Positions 45,262 to 54,395 of a DNA stretch of 55,643 nt are shown here, in pieces; position 1 is the first letter of the stretch, and every line of letters starts with the position of its first letter. The notes beneath the pieces were generated by a model. It was not told the DNA's origin. It worked only from the letters and a program-made list of their open reading frames with translations, and made no database searches. Location of the stretch: assembly GCA_964563495.1 (NCBI GenBank), contig CAZLYK010000020.1, positions 1 to 55,643 of the forward strand, written 5' to 3'. This DNA is from CAZLYK01 sp964563495 (lineage in GTDB: Bacteria; Acidobacteriota; Blastocatellia; RBC074). Position numbers and translations under genes: made by a program.

Positions 45262-47346
45262 ATGTCTCGTTGGCGCCAACCTGGAAAGCTCGCCGTGACG
45301 TCGGGTGCGTGGGTGACACTTCTTTTTTTAGCGACGACTGCGTTTGCTCAAACGCTCAATCCGGTCACCTTCACCGCGAAGCTCGAACCGAGCCAGGTCA
45401 AGGCGGGGCAGAGCGCCAGGTTATCGATTATCGCCAGGATCGAGCCCGGTTGGCATTTGTATTCACTGACTCAGCCTCCCGGCGGTCCGCGCCCTACCAG
45501 GATCACGATCGACGAGGCCACGCCATTCAGGCTGGACGGCAAGGTGCAGCAGCCGAAACCGCGGATTGCGGCGGATCCCAACTTCTCGGTCCCCGGCGAA
45601 CCGCCGTTTATGACCGAGACCTTTGAAAAAGAAGCGATCTTCACGGTCCCGGTCAAAGTTGCCGGCGAGGCGCCGGCCGGCCCGCAGAAGATCATCGCGA
45701 AGGTCTATTTTCAGGCGTGTGATGATCATCAGTGCCTGCCGCCGCGGACCAGACCGGTCGAGACAGAGGTTTTGATCCTGGCGGCAAACGCCAAAGCGTC
45801 CCCGGCTGCTGCTCAGCTCACGGCGACCGCCGGCAGCCCGGCTCCGTCACCACCGAAGACCTCGACGCCGCAGCCTTCACCACCAGCCGGTCCATCACCA
45901 CAGGTGCCAGCCGCGACCCCGGCTCCCGAATCGGCCTCCGGTGCGACCAGCCGTTCCCAGGGGGCGCCTCCGACATCGACAATCGCTGACGACGAAGACG
46001 TCGCAAAGAACCTGAAGAGACGAGGGCTGCTCAGCTATATTCTTTTCGCCATGGGCGTCGGCTTTCTCTCACTGCTCACTCCCTGCGTCTTCCCGATGAT
46101 CCCGATCACCGTCTCATTCTTCACCAAGCGGGAACACCGGACGACGGGTGAGGCGATCAAACAGGCGTTGATCTATTGTTTCGGGATCATTTTCACCTTC
46201 ACCGGGCTCGGCCTGGCACTGACCCTGATCGCGGGCCCGGCGGGTATCAACCGGCTGGCCGCCAGCCCCTGGATGAACCTGTTTCTGACCACGCTTTTCG
46301 TAGTCTTCGCACTCAACCTTTTCGGGATGTTTGAAATCCAGTTGCCCTCGGGCCTGATTTCAAAGCTCGACGCAAAATCTCAGAGTGGGACGACGGCCGC
46401 GACTCTGTTGATGGGATTGACCTTCACTTTAACATCCTTCACCTGCACGGCAGCTTTTGTCGGAACGGTGCTGGTGGCGGTGACACAGGGCGAATGGTTC
46501 TGGCCGGCGGTCGGGATGCTGGCGTTCTCGACCGCCTTCGCACTTCCATTCTTCCTCCTCGCCATGTTCCCGAAATGGATGCAATCGCTGCCCAAATCGG
46601 GAGGCTGGCTCAACAGCGTCAAGGTCGTCATGGGGTTTCTGGAACTGGGCGCCGCCTTCAAATTCCTGAGCAATGTGGATCTGGTTTGGGGATGGAACAC
46701 GGTCTCACGCAATCTGGTCCTCGCGGCCTGGATCGCAATCACGATCGTGACGGCGATCTACCTGCTCGGTAAATTTCAGTTACCCCACGACTCGCCCGTA
46801 CAAAAATTGAGCGTCGCACGCATGCTCGTCGCGACCTTCTTTCTCGGCCTGGCTTTCTTCTTCCTGACCGGTCTCTTTGGGGCCACGCTTGGTGAATGGG
46901 AGGCCATGCTCCCGCCGCCACCCGCCAGATCGACCAGTCTGGCAGGGGCGAATGGCTCCCACGAGACTTGGCTGGCCAGCTACGACGAGGCTCTCAAAAA
47001 ATCAGGCGCCGAGAACAAACCGGTCTTTCTCAATTTCACCGGCGTCACCTGCACCAATTGCCGTTGGATGGAGAGCAACATGTTGACCGACTCGCAGGTC
47101 AGCAAAGAATTGGAGGGGTTCATCCTCGCCGAACTCTATACCGACCGCGAAACCCCTGAAGACGTTCGCAACGGCGAGCTGCAGGCGCAGAAATTCGAGA
47201 CTGTCGCGCTGCCTCTCTATGTGATCGTCGATTCGACCGGCAACACCTTGGCTAAATTCCCCGGTCTGACTCGCGACAAACAGGAATTTATCGGTTTCCT
47301 GCGAAAAGGCGCGACCAGATTCCAACAGGTTGCAGCTCAGAGATAG
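45262..47346 (+). CDS. dsbD: Thiol:disulfide interchange protein DsbD-like
   Basis: A 694-residue inner-membrane electron carrier. Order: signal peptide (about 1-29), periplasmic DsbD-alpha-like domain (about 35-180, with HQCLPPRTRPV), a Pro/Ser/Ala linker (about 190-250), eight TM segments (about 265-545) and a C-terminal thioredoxin domain (about 575-690). The TM cysteines lie in LLTPCVFPMIPIT and TSFTCTAAF. The thioredoxin pair is CTNC. It carries reducing power from cytoplasmic thioredoxin to periplasmic partners such as the double thioredoxin at 2286 or cytochrome c maturation. I chose ATG 45262 because it starts the signal peptide. The longer frame translates the repeat. Confidence 0.92.
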   Translation: MSRWRQPGKLAVTSGAWVTLLFLATTAFAQTLNPVTFTAKLEPSQVKAGQSARLSIIARIEPGWHLYSLTQPPGGPRPTRITIDEATPFRLDGKVQQPKPRIAADPNFSVPGEPPFMTETFEKEAIFTVPVKVAGEAPAGPQKIIAKVYFQACDDHQCLPPRTRPVETEVLILAANAKASPAAAQLTATAGSPAPSPPKTSTPQPSPPAGPSPQVPAATPAPESASGATSRSQGAPPTSTIADDEDVAKNLKRRGLLSYILFAMGVGFLSLLTPCVFPMIPITVSFFTKREHRTTGEAIKQALIYCFGIIFTFTGLGLALTLIAGPAGINRLAASPWMNLFLTTLFVVFALNLFGMFEIQLPSGLISKLDAKSQSGTTAATLLMGLTFTLTSFTCTAAFVGTVLVAVTQGEWFWPAVGMLAFSTAFALPFFLLAMFPKWMQSLPKSGGWLNSVKVVMGFLELGAAFKFLSNVDLVWGWNTVSRNLVLAAWIAITIVTAIYLLGKFQLPHDSPVQKLSVARMLVATFFLGLAFFFLTGLFGATLGEWEAMLPPPPARSTSLAGANGSHETWLASYDEALKKSGAENKPVFLNFTGVTCTNCRWMESNMLTDSQVSKELEGFILAELYTDRETPEDVRNGELQAQKFETVALPLYVIVDSTGNTLAKFPGLTRDKQEFIGFLRKGATRFQQVAAQR

Positions 47347-47439
47347 AAAATTTTAATCTTGCATCTCCCGGCGAGAGCCCCTAAACTAATCTTTGTGCCT
47401 GCCTTTTCGACCCCGCGAGATCGAGCGTCAAACTCCGGC

Positions 47440-47468
47440 TTGAACAAAAGTTGGAGAACAGTTAAAAT
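47440..47468 (+). promoter_or_regulatory. Putative sigma-70 promoter of the PpiD-like gene
   Basis: TTGAAC (47440-47445) and TAAAAT (47463-47468) are 17 bases apart, with 4/6 and 5/6 matches to consensus. The start would be near 47475, about 70 bases before the ATG. The surrounding 200-base spacer between dsbD and this gene shows no other gene. Confidence 0.6.
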
Positions 47469-47543
47469 TTCCTCTTTCTCGCATGGCCGCGTTACTCATC
47501 CTCGCGGCGGCAAATCCACACTAGCACCTGGAGTAACTTCGAT

Positions 47544-49562
47544 ATGCTTCGCTTCTTTGCCAAATTTCAGCGCTCCCGCAATTTTATCTTGCTGGCATTT
47601 AGCGCCTTGCTGCTCATCGGACTGATTGCCTTTTACATTCCAAACACGCCGCTCGATCCAACCGGTCGTTTCAGTACCTCGACCGCGGATGATGGGACGG
47701 TGGTCGCCAAGGTCGGGTCAAAGGAGATCACGATCAAACAGTATCGCGGTCTGCTCGAGCAGTATGCGACCAGATTCGGTCGCGGCAATTCATTGCCGCT
47801 TTCGACCCTCAAGACACTGGGAATGGACAAACAGGTGCTCGACCAGTTGATCGCGAGTACCCTGATCATCGATCAAGCCGGTGAGCTCAGCCTCGCCGGG
47901 ACCGATCAGGAAGTGGCAGAGGCGATCAAGGGCCAGTTTACCGATGAGACCGGTAAATTTATCGGTGCCGAAGAGTACAAACGCAGGTTGCGCCTGCAGG
48001 GCGTCGATATCAACGAGTTCGAGGACAGCCGCCGCGACGAGATCACCTTCCAGAAGTTCCGCAACTACCTCGTCTCGGCCGAGCAGGTCTCGGATCGCGA
48101 CGTCGAGGAAAGATTCAAGAAAGACAACACTCAGGTCGAGGTCGTTTACACAACCGTGGACCTGGATAAGATCCGTGAAAAATACAAACCGTCCGACGAG
48201 GATCTGAAAGCCTATTACACGGCTCACCAGGCGGAATTCAAGGCCGGCGAGCCGACGCGCAAGGTCGACTATCTATTCATCTCGACGGATGACGCCGCGA
48301 AGATCGTCCCGGTCACTGAAGAGCAGTTACGTAAGGAGTACGAAGCCAGAAAGCAGTTCGAGTATCGTGCGAGCATGATCAAGCTCAACGTCCTGAGTCC
48401 ACAGGATGAGCAGACTGTCCAGGCAAAGATCAATGACCTGGCCGCGCGCCTCAAAGGCAGCCCGACGGCGAAGGGAGAGGATTTCGCGGTTGTCGCCAAA
48501 GGAAATTCCCAGGATGCTTCGGCCTCAAAGGGCGGCGACATCGGCTGGATCAAGAAGGATACCAACCGGGCGGACAAGTGGCAGCAACGCATCTACACGA
48601 CCGGTTTGAAGGTCGGCGATATCGACGGCCCGTTTAAGGACGGGCAGAGCTGGTATCTCATGAAGGTCACTGAACAGCGCGAGGTTCCCTTCGCTCAAAT
48701 GCGCGATACGATCAAAGCTACGGTCAGCAACAACGAAGCCTACAAAGAGGCTTCGCGTCTGGCCGACCTGGCTTATGAAAAGGCGACCGAATACAAGGAC
48801 CTTCGCAAAGCGGCGGAGGAGATCGCCAAACATTTGAAGGTCAGCCCCGAATCGCTGCTCAAAACCACGCCCTATTTCAAGAAAGACGATCCGTTGCCGG
48901 ACCTGGGCAAGGGCGCCGGCCGCGCCAGCAACCCGGCATTTGAAGAGGCCGTCTCCACTCTCAAGAAAGGCGAGATCGGCGACAAGGTAAGCATTCCCGG
49001 CGGCCAGGCCATCCCCCAGCTGGTCGATGTCATCGAGGGCGGCCAGCAGCTGACCTTCGATCAGGCCCGCAACCAGGTCGAGGACAAATTGCGCCGTGAG
49101 AAGGAGCCCGGCCTCGCCCAAAATCGCGCTCAACAGATCGCCTCCCAGGCGAATACCGTCGATGAGTTCAAAAAGCTCGCCCAGGCCGAAGGGCTCGAAA
49201 TCAAGACCGACACCAACTTCAACAGCTTCACCTCGACCGGGCCGGGGTCCGGCAACATCCAGGCGACCAACCAGGCGCGCAACGCGATAATTAAGATGAA
49301 AGAGGGAGAAGTCTGGAAAACCCCGATCAAGGTGGGTACGGCCTATCTGGTCTTTGCCGCCGTCAAACGGACTGAAGCTGATTTATCCAAGCTCTCCGGT
49401 GAGAGGGAGAGCCTCCGTCAGTCACTCATCTCCGAGCGTCAGGTAACCGCATTCGATACCTTCATCAAAGCTACGCGCAAGCTTTATGAATCGAAGGGCA
49501 AGATCAAGGTCTACCAGGACCGGATCGATAAGTTCTTCTCTTCTGCGGATGCGCAGCAGTAA
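47544..49562 (+). CDS. PpiD/SurA-like membrane-anchored peptidyl-prolyl isomerase
   Basis: A 672-residue periplasmic foldase anchored by one N-terminal TM (about 13-33). A SurA_N/PpiD-type helical chaperone domain (about 50-240) begins AKVGSKEITIKQYRGLLEQY. A parvulin rotamase domain (about 285-390) has DFAVVAKGNSQDASASKGGDIGWI. A long helical C-terminal region follows, with a second weak parvulin-like segment (about 455-520). It should assist folding of outer-membrane or secreted proteins. ATG 47544 follows GGAG at about 10 bases. It stands after dsbD, which also acts in envelope protein folding, but has its own promoter candidate. The TAA adjoins a repeat hairpin. Confidence 0.9.
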   Translation: MLRFFAKFQRSRNFILLAFSALLLIGLIAFYIPNTPLDPTGRFSTSTADDGTVVAKVGSKEITIKQYRGLLEQYATRFGRGNSLPLSTLKTLGMDKQVLDQLIASTLIIDQAGELSLAGTDQEVAEAIKGQFTDETGKFIGAEEYKRRLRLQGVDINEFEDSRRDEITFQKFRNYLVSAEQVSDRDVEERFKKDNTQVEVVYTTVDLDKIREKYKPSDEDLKAYYTAHQAEFKAGEPTRKVDYLFISTDDAAKIVPVTEEQLRKEYEARKQFEYRASMIKLNVLSPQDEQTVQAKINDLAARLKGSPTAKGEDFAVVAKGNSQDASASKGGDIGWIKKDTNRADKWQQRIYTTGLKVGDIDGPFKDGQSWYLMKVTEQREVPFAQMRDTIKATVSNNEAYKEASRLADLAYEKATEYKDLRKAAEEIAKHLKVSPESLLKTTPYFKKDDPLPDLGKGAGRASNPAFEEAVSTLKKGEIGDKVSIPGGQAIPQLVDVIEGGQQLTFDQARNQVEDKLRREKEPGLAQNRAQQIASQANTVDEFKKLAQAEGLEIKTDTNFNSFTSTGPGSGNIQATNQARNAIIKMKEGEVWKTPIKVGTAYLVFAAVKRTEADLSKLSGERESLRQSLISERQVTAFDTFIKATRKLYESKGKIKVYQDRIDKFFSSADAQQ

Positions 49563-49617
49563 ATAGACGGGATTTATTCAGGATCGATCCTGAATAAATC
49601 CCGTCAATCTGTCTATT
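49562..49617. repeat. Inverted CAGGATT repeat between convergent genes
   Basis: Left arm (AATAGAC plus GGGATTTATTCAGGATC) and right arm (GATCCTGAATAAATCCC plus GTCAATCTGTCTATT) are complementary around a perfect 17-bp centre. One unit is missing on the left. It adjoins the TAA of the PpiD-like gene and contains the TAG of the minus-strand gene. Confidence 0.9.
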
Positions 49618-50686
49618 TTTTCTCTTCGGGCTTCTTGGTCAATTGATCGATCAGAGAGCGAGGGAGGGTGATCGCGAGCGAGACATCGCTCAGATTGGAG
49701 CCGATCTTGATCTGATCGAGGAGCTGTCCGAAAACGTCCATCTTCGGATCACCGCCGCCCAGGAATCCCCTGAGTATTCCGACCAACCCCTTCAATCCAT
49801 CCTCCAGTTCAGTCGCGTCTTTCTGCGAAGCCGTGCGCATCAATGCATCCAGCGAGAGGCTGAAATCATTGGCAATGTCGAAAGTTCCCAGGATCATCTT
49901 GATCGTCGAGACTGATTTGAAGAGGTCGCCCTGATTGGCCGCCTCCTGGCGCAAACCATCGGGGATATTCAGTGCAAAGCGGACCAGGCTTGAGGCTTTG
50001 GTCTCATTCAGCGCGCTGAGCATAGCGGGCTTGACTCCGCCTTTGAGCTCGCCCGACTGCGCGTCGATCACGTTCTTGACGGCGCTCAGATCACCCAGGA
50101 CCAGCTTCTGTGACCCGATCGAGGCAACCGCCATCTCATCCGTCTTGACCGACACCGGGCCGGCGGAAGGCGGTTTGACTTTCGAGACGACCGAAAAAAT
50201 CGGCTTGCCCTTGTAATCCGAGGTCTTGTACTCGGCCTTAAAAGCCTTGAATGCAGCTTCCATCATTTTATCGTCGAGGTCCAGCCCGTAAATGACGACT
50301 GCGCCATTGGCCTGCATGCCGCTCAGATTGAGGCCGAGAACCGCATTCTGCACTTTGGCCGGATCGATTCCGGTCTGAGTGGTGAAAGCCTGGATTTCTT
50401 TGGCCATCTTATCGATCCCGCCGACGCTCATGCCGGCGAGCCTGGGCAATAGCTCATTGAACGCCCGCCCGACATCGACGACCGCGATCAAATCCGAAGC
50501 CGGAAGCAGCGAGACCAGTTCATCGATTGATCCCGGCGCCGGGGCAGGCGTCGCCGTCGCCGTCGTTGAAACAGCCTTGGCCGGCGCGGCCGCCGGTCCT
50601 CGCCCTGCCGATTGAGCCCGCCCGCTGATACTCGCCAGACCCACCGTCAGGGTGAAGCTCAAGGCCAAACTTAAAAACTTTTTCAT
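49613..50686 (-). CDS. Exported protein of unknown function
   Basis: A 357-residue protein with a signal peptide (about 1-24, cleavage before QSAGRGPA) and a low-complexity Ala/Pro/Thr linker (about 25-52). A globular alpha/beta domain follows, with repeated patterns such as LLPASDLIAVVDVGRAFNELLPRL, VVIYGLDLDDKMMEAAFKAFK and VKTDEMAVASIGSQKLVLGDLSAVKNVID. The layout recalls DUF3352-like secreted proteins, but I cannot assign it. It ends in a Lys/Glu-rich tail, with TAG inside a repeat. It is divergent from the small membrane protein at 50910. Confidence 0.75.
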   Translation of the reverse strand: MKKFLSLALSFTLTVGLASISGRAQSAGRGPAAAPAKAVSTTATATPAPAPGSIDELVSLLPASDLIAVVDVGRAFNELLPRLAGMSVGGIDKMAKEIQAFTTQTGIDPAKVQNAVLGLNLSGMQANGAVVIYGLDLDDKMMEAAFKAFKAEYKTSDYKGKPIFSVVSKVKPPSAGPVSVKTDEMAVASIGSQKLVLGDLSAVKNVIDAQSGELKGGVKPAMLSALNETKASSLVRFALNIPDGLRQEAANQGDLFKSVSTIKMILGTFDIANDFSLSLDALMRTASQKDATELEDGLKGLVGILRGFLGGGDPKMDVFGQLLDQIKIGSNLSDVSLAITLPRSLIDQLTKKPEEKK

Positions 50687-50824
50687 ATCGCCTCCATTAA
50701 ATATTGTCGCTCTTCCCGATCCGCCTGCTTTTTACGCCTTCCCAGTAAAAACGTGCTTCAGACGATAATCTTAACCGAATAGTTGCCGCCGCGTGCATCT
50801 ATCTATCGGATAGTTGACAGCCCT

Positions 50825-50857
50825 CCGGCTTCGCAGTAGCTTCTCTGCGGAAGCCGG
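50825..50857. repeat. Hairpin in the divergent spacer 50687-50909
   Basis: CCGGCTTCGCAG pairs with CTGCGGAAGCCGG with one bulge and an 8-base loop. A good -35 match, TTGACA, lies just upstream at 50814-50819, but a convincing -10 is missing. The palindrome resembles the GC-rich ones at 38677 and 33671. Confidence 0.65.
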
Positions 50858-50909
50858 GTCATTATAGCAAAGAAATCAAAGGTAAAGCTGTCAGAAGAGG
50901 CCGATCAAG

Positions 50910-51452
50910 ATGCGTGGTCAGGGTGAAATTCCAATCAAGGAGCACATCTGGATGGTGGCTCTTTATGAGAAAGAGGAGCGCGCCGACGAGTTGCTTGAAC
51001 GTCTCAATGCGATTGGGGTCGACACAAGCGAATCGACCACCGTCCGTGTCGAGATCGAAGATCAGCAGCGCGTACCAAAGTTCAGCTCGCCGTCCGATGC
51101 TTCGACCCTCTCACCCGTCACGCGAAGCTCAATCACCGGGGCTCTGGTGGGCGGCACTTTGACGCTTTTCGCCGGCCTCCTGCTATACAGCATGGGGTGG
51201 TTCGTCCTCACGCTGGTCGAGGGACTCTTCAGCCACGCGATCCTTTTTGTCCTGATCGGCGCAATCGCCGGCGCGATCACAGGCATGATCCTGGGCTCCG
51301 CCAAACGCCCGAAGCTCGCGACAGGAGCGCTCCCGAAAATTCAGCAGCTCAAGAGCGAGGGGTTTCTCGTCGCCGTCAAAATGCCCCCGCCGCTGGCTGA
51401 GCAGGCCGAAGAGATCGCCAGAAGTCTGGGCGCCAAGGAGATCCTACTTTAA
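50910..51452 (+). CDS. Small membrane protein of unknown function
   Basis: A 180-residue protein with a soluble N-terminal part (about 14-60, MVALYEKEERADELLERLNAIGV), two or three TM segments (about 78-130) with Gly-rich turns (GALVGGTL, GAIAGAITGMILGSA), and a C-terminal soluble part ending in EEIARSLGAKEILL. The N- and C-terminal halves both read as small ferredoxin-like folds that sense or oligomerise. The overall layout recalls general-stress GsiB/YflT or DUF1269-like membrane proteins, but I cannot assign it. ATG 50952, with AAGGAG nine bases upstream, is an equally good start and would remove 14 residues. Confidence 0.65.
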   Translation: MRGQGEIPIKEHIWMVALYEKEERADELLERLNAIGVDTSESTTVRVEIEDQQRVPKFSSPSDASTLSPVTRSSITGALVGGTLTLFAGLLLYSMGWFVLTLVEGLFSHAILFVLIGAIAGAITGMILGSAKRPKLATGALPKIQQLKSEGFLVAVKMPPPLAEQAEEIARSLGAKEILL

Positions 51453-51453
51453 C

Positions 51454-51701
51454 TAGACCGGATAAACAGGATTTTTGCAGGATTACAGCGTTTTTCAGTT
51501 TCGTGCGTCCTGTCAGACGCCCTGCCTGACGGTCGTGCGTCTGACAGGACGCACGAAACTGAAAAACCGCGCTGATCGCATTGGTCATCAATCGATGCTT
51601 ACCCTGCGGCAGCAAGTTTCACGTTTGTGCGACCGCGAGGACGCGGTCGCACAAACGTGAAACTTGCTGTAATCCTGCAAAAATCCTGTTTATCCGGTCT
51701 A
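51454..51701. repeat. Composite nested palindrome: outer CAGGATT stem enclosing two hairpins
   Basis: Outer arms 51454-51488 and 51667-51701 are a perfect 35-bp inverted repeat of CAGGATT type. Inside lie a 31-bp perfect hairpin (51490-51520 with 51537-51567) and a 28-bp perfect hairpin (51610-51637 with 51642-51669, loop AGGA). Both inner hairpins have AGTTTC near the base. The outer right arm supplies the TAG stop of the M14 gene. As single-stranded DNA or RNA it would fold as a three-way junction. Confidence 0.93.
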
Positions 51702-54230
51702 TTTACTAGTCAGAATCGCATTGAAGAGTAGTGGAAGCGTGGCCAGGCTCTGGCCGCGATACTGTGGCCGGAAGCCGAAGAGAATGATCCGGCCCTTCCC
51801 CAGGCGGGCTTCAACCATGGCCGCCTTACCGCGAATCAGCCTGTCGCCCAGAATCCAACCGCTCAGCAGCGGGTTGTCCGATTCGGGATAGCGCGCGATG
51901 GCGCGGGCGCCGGCCGGATCTGTGATCTCAAAGACCGGGCTGTTTTCGAACCAGGCGATCGATTGGTTCTCCAGTCCGAAGGTGAGCGGGCTCGAATCGT
52001 CGAGTTGCGTCCGCAGGATCGAGCCTGGGCAGTAGAAGTCTCGAGCTGAAACGCCGCGCAGCAGATTACGCACCGGCGCGCCCAGTTTTTCGATCGCGAA
52101 ATTCGAGGCGTTATTGAGCGTGATCAGGGTCCCTCCGGCCTCGACAAAATCGCGCAGCGCCCTGATCCCGGCCTCGCCCAGACCGCCGGCAATTTCTGGC
52201 GGATACCCGCTCGGGACCTCTTCACTGCTCGTCTCGCCGCCGGTTGCTCCGGGCAGGCCGTTGACCAGAGCGGCAACCGATTGATCCGGGATGATGATGG
52301 TATCGTATTTGGCCGGCAGATTTCCCGCCCTCACCTCGGCGTCGAAGAGCGAAGAGTAGGGAAACTTGTATTGATCGAAGACCCATCGAGTCCATCCCTC
52401 ATCCATTGAGGGCAGATAATTTTTATAGATCGCCAGGCGAACCCCGGGATTCGACCGGATGCGTGACTGGATGACCAGCGCCGTTGGCTCGGGTCTGGCC
52501 TCGACCTTGAAAGATTCTCTGACCGGGATCGCTTTGACGTTCATCATGAGCGAGAGGGTATGCGCCGCCACGTCGTATGGGCGCCGGGGCGGGCCGCCCG
52601 GGTACTCACGCAGATCGGGATAAGTTTGTGATTCGAGCAGAGATTTGGCAAACGCACCGTAAGGCTGTTTCATAATGACGATGTGCGTACCCGCCGGATA
52701 TTCCACGCCGTCTGCGGTGAAGGCGTTGACTGCGCGAGAAACCTCGACTCCCCCGCGTTTGAGAATCAAGAGGAGCCGGTCGACCCCCTCGGTCTTGTAG
52801 TAATAGCCTACCTCTTCGGCCGAAGATGGCTCTTCGGTTACCGCTTTGACCAGCGCCTCTCCCTGCTCGTGTTTTTGCTGAGGCGTACCGGTGACATTTT
52901 TCAGGTCCTGATTGAGCCGTTTGAAAGCATCGGCGAGCGATTTCGGGACTTCGGGTTCAGGGAGCAAAAAAGCGTAGGGCATCCCCCGCGCCTCGACGGC
53001 GCGTTTGCCGACCTCGTAAAAATTCCGCAGATAGAGTTCGCGATGGCGCGCGGCGTGGTTGAGCAGGGCCCAGGCCCCGGAAGTCTGGTAATCAATGATG
53101 TCTCTCAAAGTCCATTTGCCGCCCGACCAAGGCTTTGGGAAATTCCAGGAAGCGGTTTTGGCGCTGTAGTTGGGCCCGGTGCCCAGTCGATCAAACGGTA
53201 TTTCGACCGGCGTCGCGAGCCTGGCGCTCGCGGTTTCAGAGAGTATCCGCAGCCCGGCGTGATAGTGAGCATAGGCGCGCGCGGGCGTCCAGGCGTCAAA
53301 AATACCGTTGATCACGACGCCGCTCTTGCCCTGACTGGTCATCTCCCAGGCCATTGAGGAACCCAGAGCATTGACGCCGGCGATGATCGCCGGGTCTATA
53401 TTCGGCTCCCACGGATCGATGTATGGCGGAACGAAGAAGCGAGCGCCGGTTCCGCCCATCTGATGGATGTCGTGGAGAATCTGCGGATGCCAGACGTTGA
53501 GCAGCTTATCAACCGTCAGCTGCGTCTCGATCTGGGTGAAAGCATACCAGTCACGGTTATTGTCGTGCCCGGTGTAATAATGATATAGCTCGGGTGGCGG
53601 AGTGCCCTCAGCCCCGGTGCCGAGCGTCTTCCGGTACCAGTCGGCGACGATATCCGTGCCGTCGGGATTGAGCGAGGGCACCAGCAGCAGAACCACGTTT
53701 TCCAGAATCTGCCGGCTCTCCTGTGTGTTCTCGGAAACCAGCCGGTAGGCGAGCTCGGCGGCGGTAAAGACACCGCCGACTTCGGTTGAATGGATGCTGC
53801 AGGTGATCACGACAATCGTCTTGCCCGAGCCAATCAAATCCGCTACGGCCTCACCGCCGGCAGACGCCAGCAGACGTGGATCAGCCAGCTTACGCTGTAT
53901 CTCCTTGAGATTATCCAGCCTCTTCAGATTCTCCGCCGATGAAATGGTCGCGACCACGAATGGTCTTTTGAGCGTCGTCTTGCCAAGCTCATCAACCCTC
54001 ACCCGATCGCTCGTCTCGGCAAGCCTGCGGAAATAGGCCAGGAATTGATCCCAGTTGGCCAGTTTGCGCTCCTCACCCGCCCTGAATCCAAGCACCGCTT
54101 CAGGCGCCGGCGCCGGCGCCTGCACCCGCTGCGGCCCGGTCTGCGCTTCGACTCCGGTCAGAACCGGCAAAATGATCGAGAATAAGACGATTCCAACGCA
54201 AAATATTAAAAGACGATGTCTGGTCATCAT
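51699..54230 (-). CDS. Exported M14 family zinc carboxypeptidase
   Basis: An 843-residue exported peptidase with a signal peptide (about 1-29, cleavage before QTGPQ). The M14 domain (about 55-400) has zinc ligands in CSIHSTEVGG (H-x-x-E), LLVPSLNPDGTD, the arginine-bearing GHDNNRDWYAFTQ and the later QILHDIHQMGGTGAR. A long C-terminal region (about 590-843) has a Rossmann/GATase-like pattern (VEAGGTLITLNNASNFAIEKLG). Large M14 proteins of this form are frequent in Acidobacteriota and are thought to digest extracellular peptides. The start codon is the first of two consecutive ATGs, with a weak ribosome site. It is divergent from dacB. Confidence 0.88.
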   Translation of the reverse strand: MMTRHRLLIFCVGIVLFSIILPVLTGVEAQTGPQRVQAPAPAPEAVLGFRAGEERKLANWDQFLAYFRRLAETSDRVRVDELGKTTLKRPFVVATISSAENLKRLDNLKEIQRKLADPRLLASAGGEAVADLIGSGKTIVVITCSIHSTEVGGVFTAAELAYRLVSENTQESRQILENVVLLLVPSLNPDGTDIVADWYRKTLGTGAEGTPPPELYHYYTGHDNNRDWYAFTQIETQLTVDKLLNVWHPQILHDIHQMGGTGARFFVPPYIDPWEPNIDPAIIAGVNALGSSMAWEMTSQGKSGVVINGIFDAWTPARAYAHYHAGLRILSETASARLATPVEIPFDRLGTGPNYSAKTASWNFPKPWSGGKWTLRDIIDYQTSGAWALLNHAARHRELYLRNFYEVGKRAVEARGMPYAFLLPEPEVPKSLADAFKRLNQDLKNVTGTPQQKHEQGEALVKAVTEEPSSAEEVGYYYKTEGVDRLLLILKRGGVEVSRAVNAFTADGVEYPAGTHIVIMKQPYGAFAKSLLESQTYPDLREYPGGPPRRPYDVAAHTLSLMMNVKAIPVRESFKVEARPEPTALVIQSRIRSNPGVRLAIYKNYLPSMDEGWTRWVFDQYKFPYSSLFDAEVRAGNLPAKYDTIIIPDQSVAALVNGLPGATGGETSSEEVPSGYPPEIAGGLGEAGIRALRDFVEAGGTLITLNNASNFAIEKLGAPVRNLLRGVSARDFYCPGSILRTQLDDSSPLTFGLENQSIAWFENSPVFEITDPAGARAIARYPESDNPLLSGWILGDRLIRGKAAMVEARLGKGRIILFGFRPQYRGQSLATLPLLFNAILTSK

Positions 54231-54395
54231 GAAACGGGGCTCCGGAAAAATTAGAATTTAATGGGTAAACTCCGCTTGATTTCGTCGCGACGTATCTGTA
54301 ATTTAACACTGCACCTGAGATAAGCAACCCCGTCGATTGCACTCTTCACAGGAATCTCAAAAAATATTGTTGGATTATGTAGTACGGTTTCGAAC

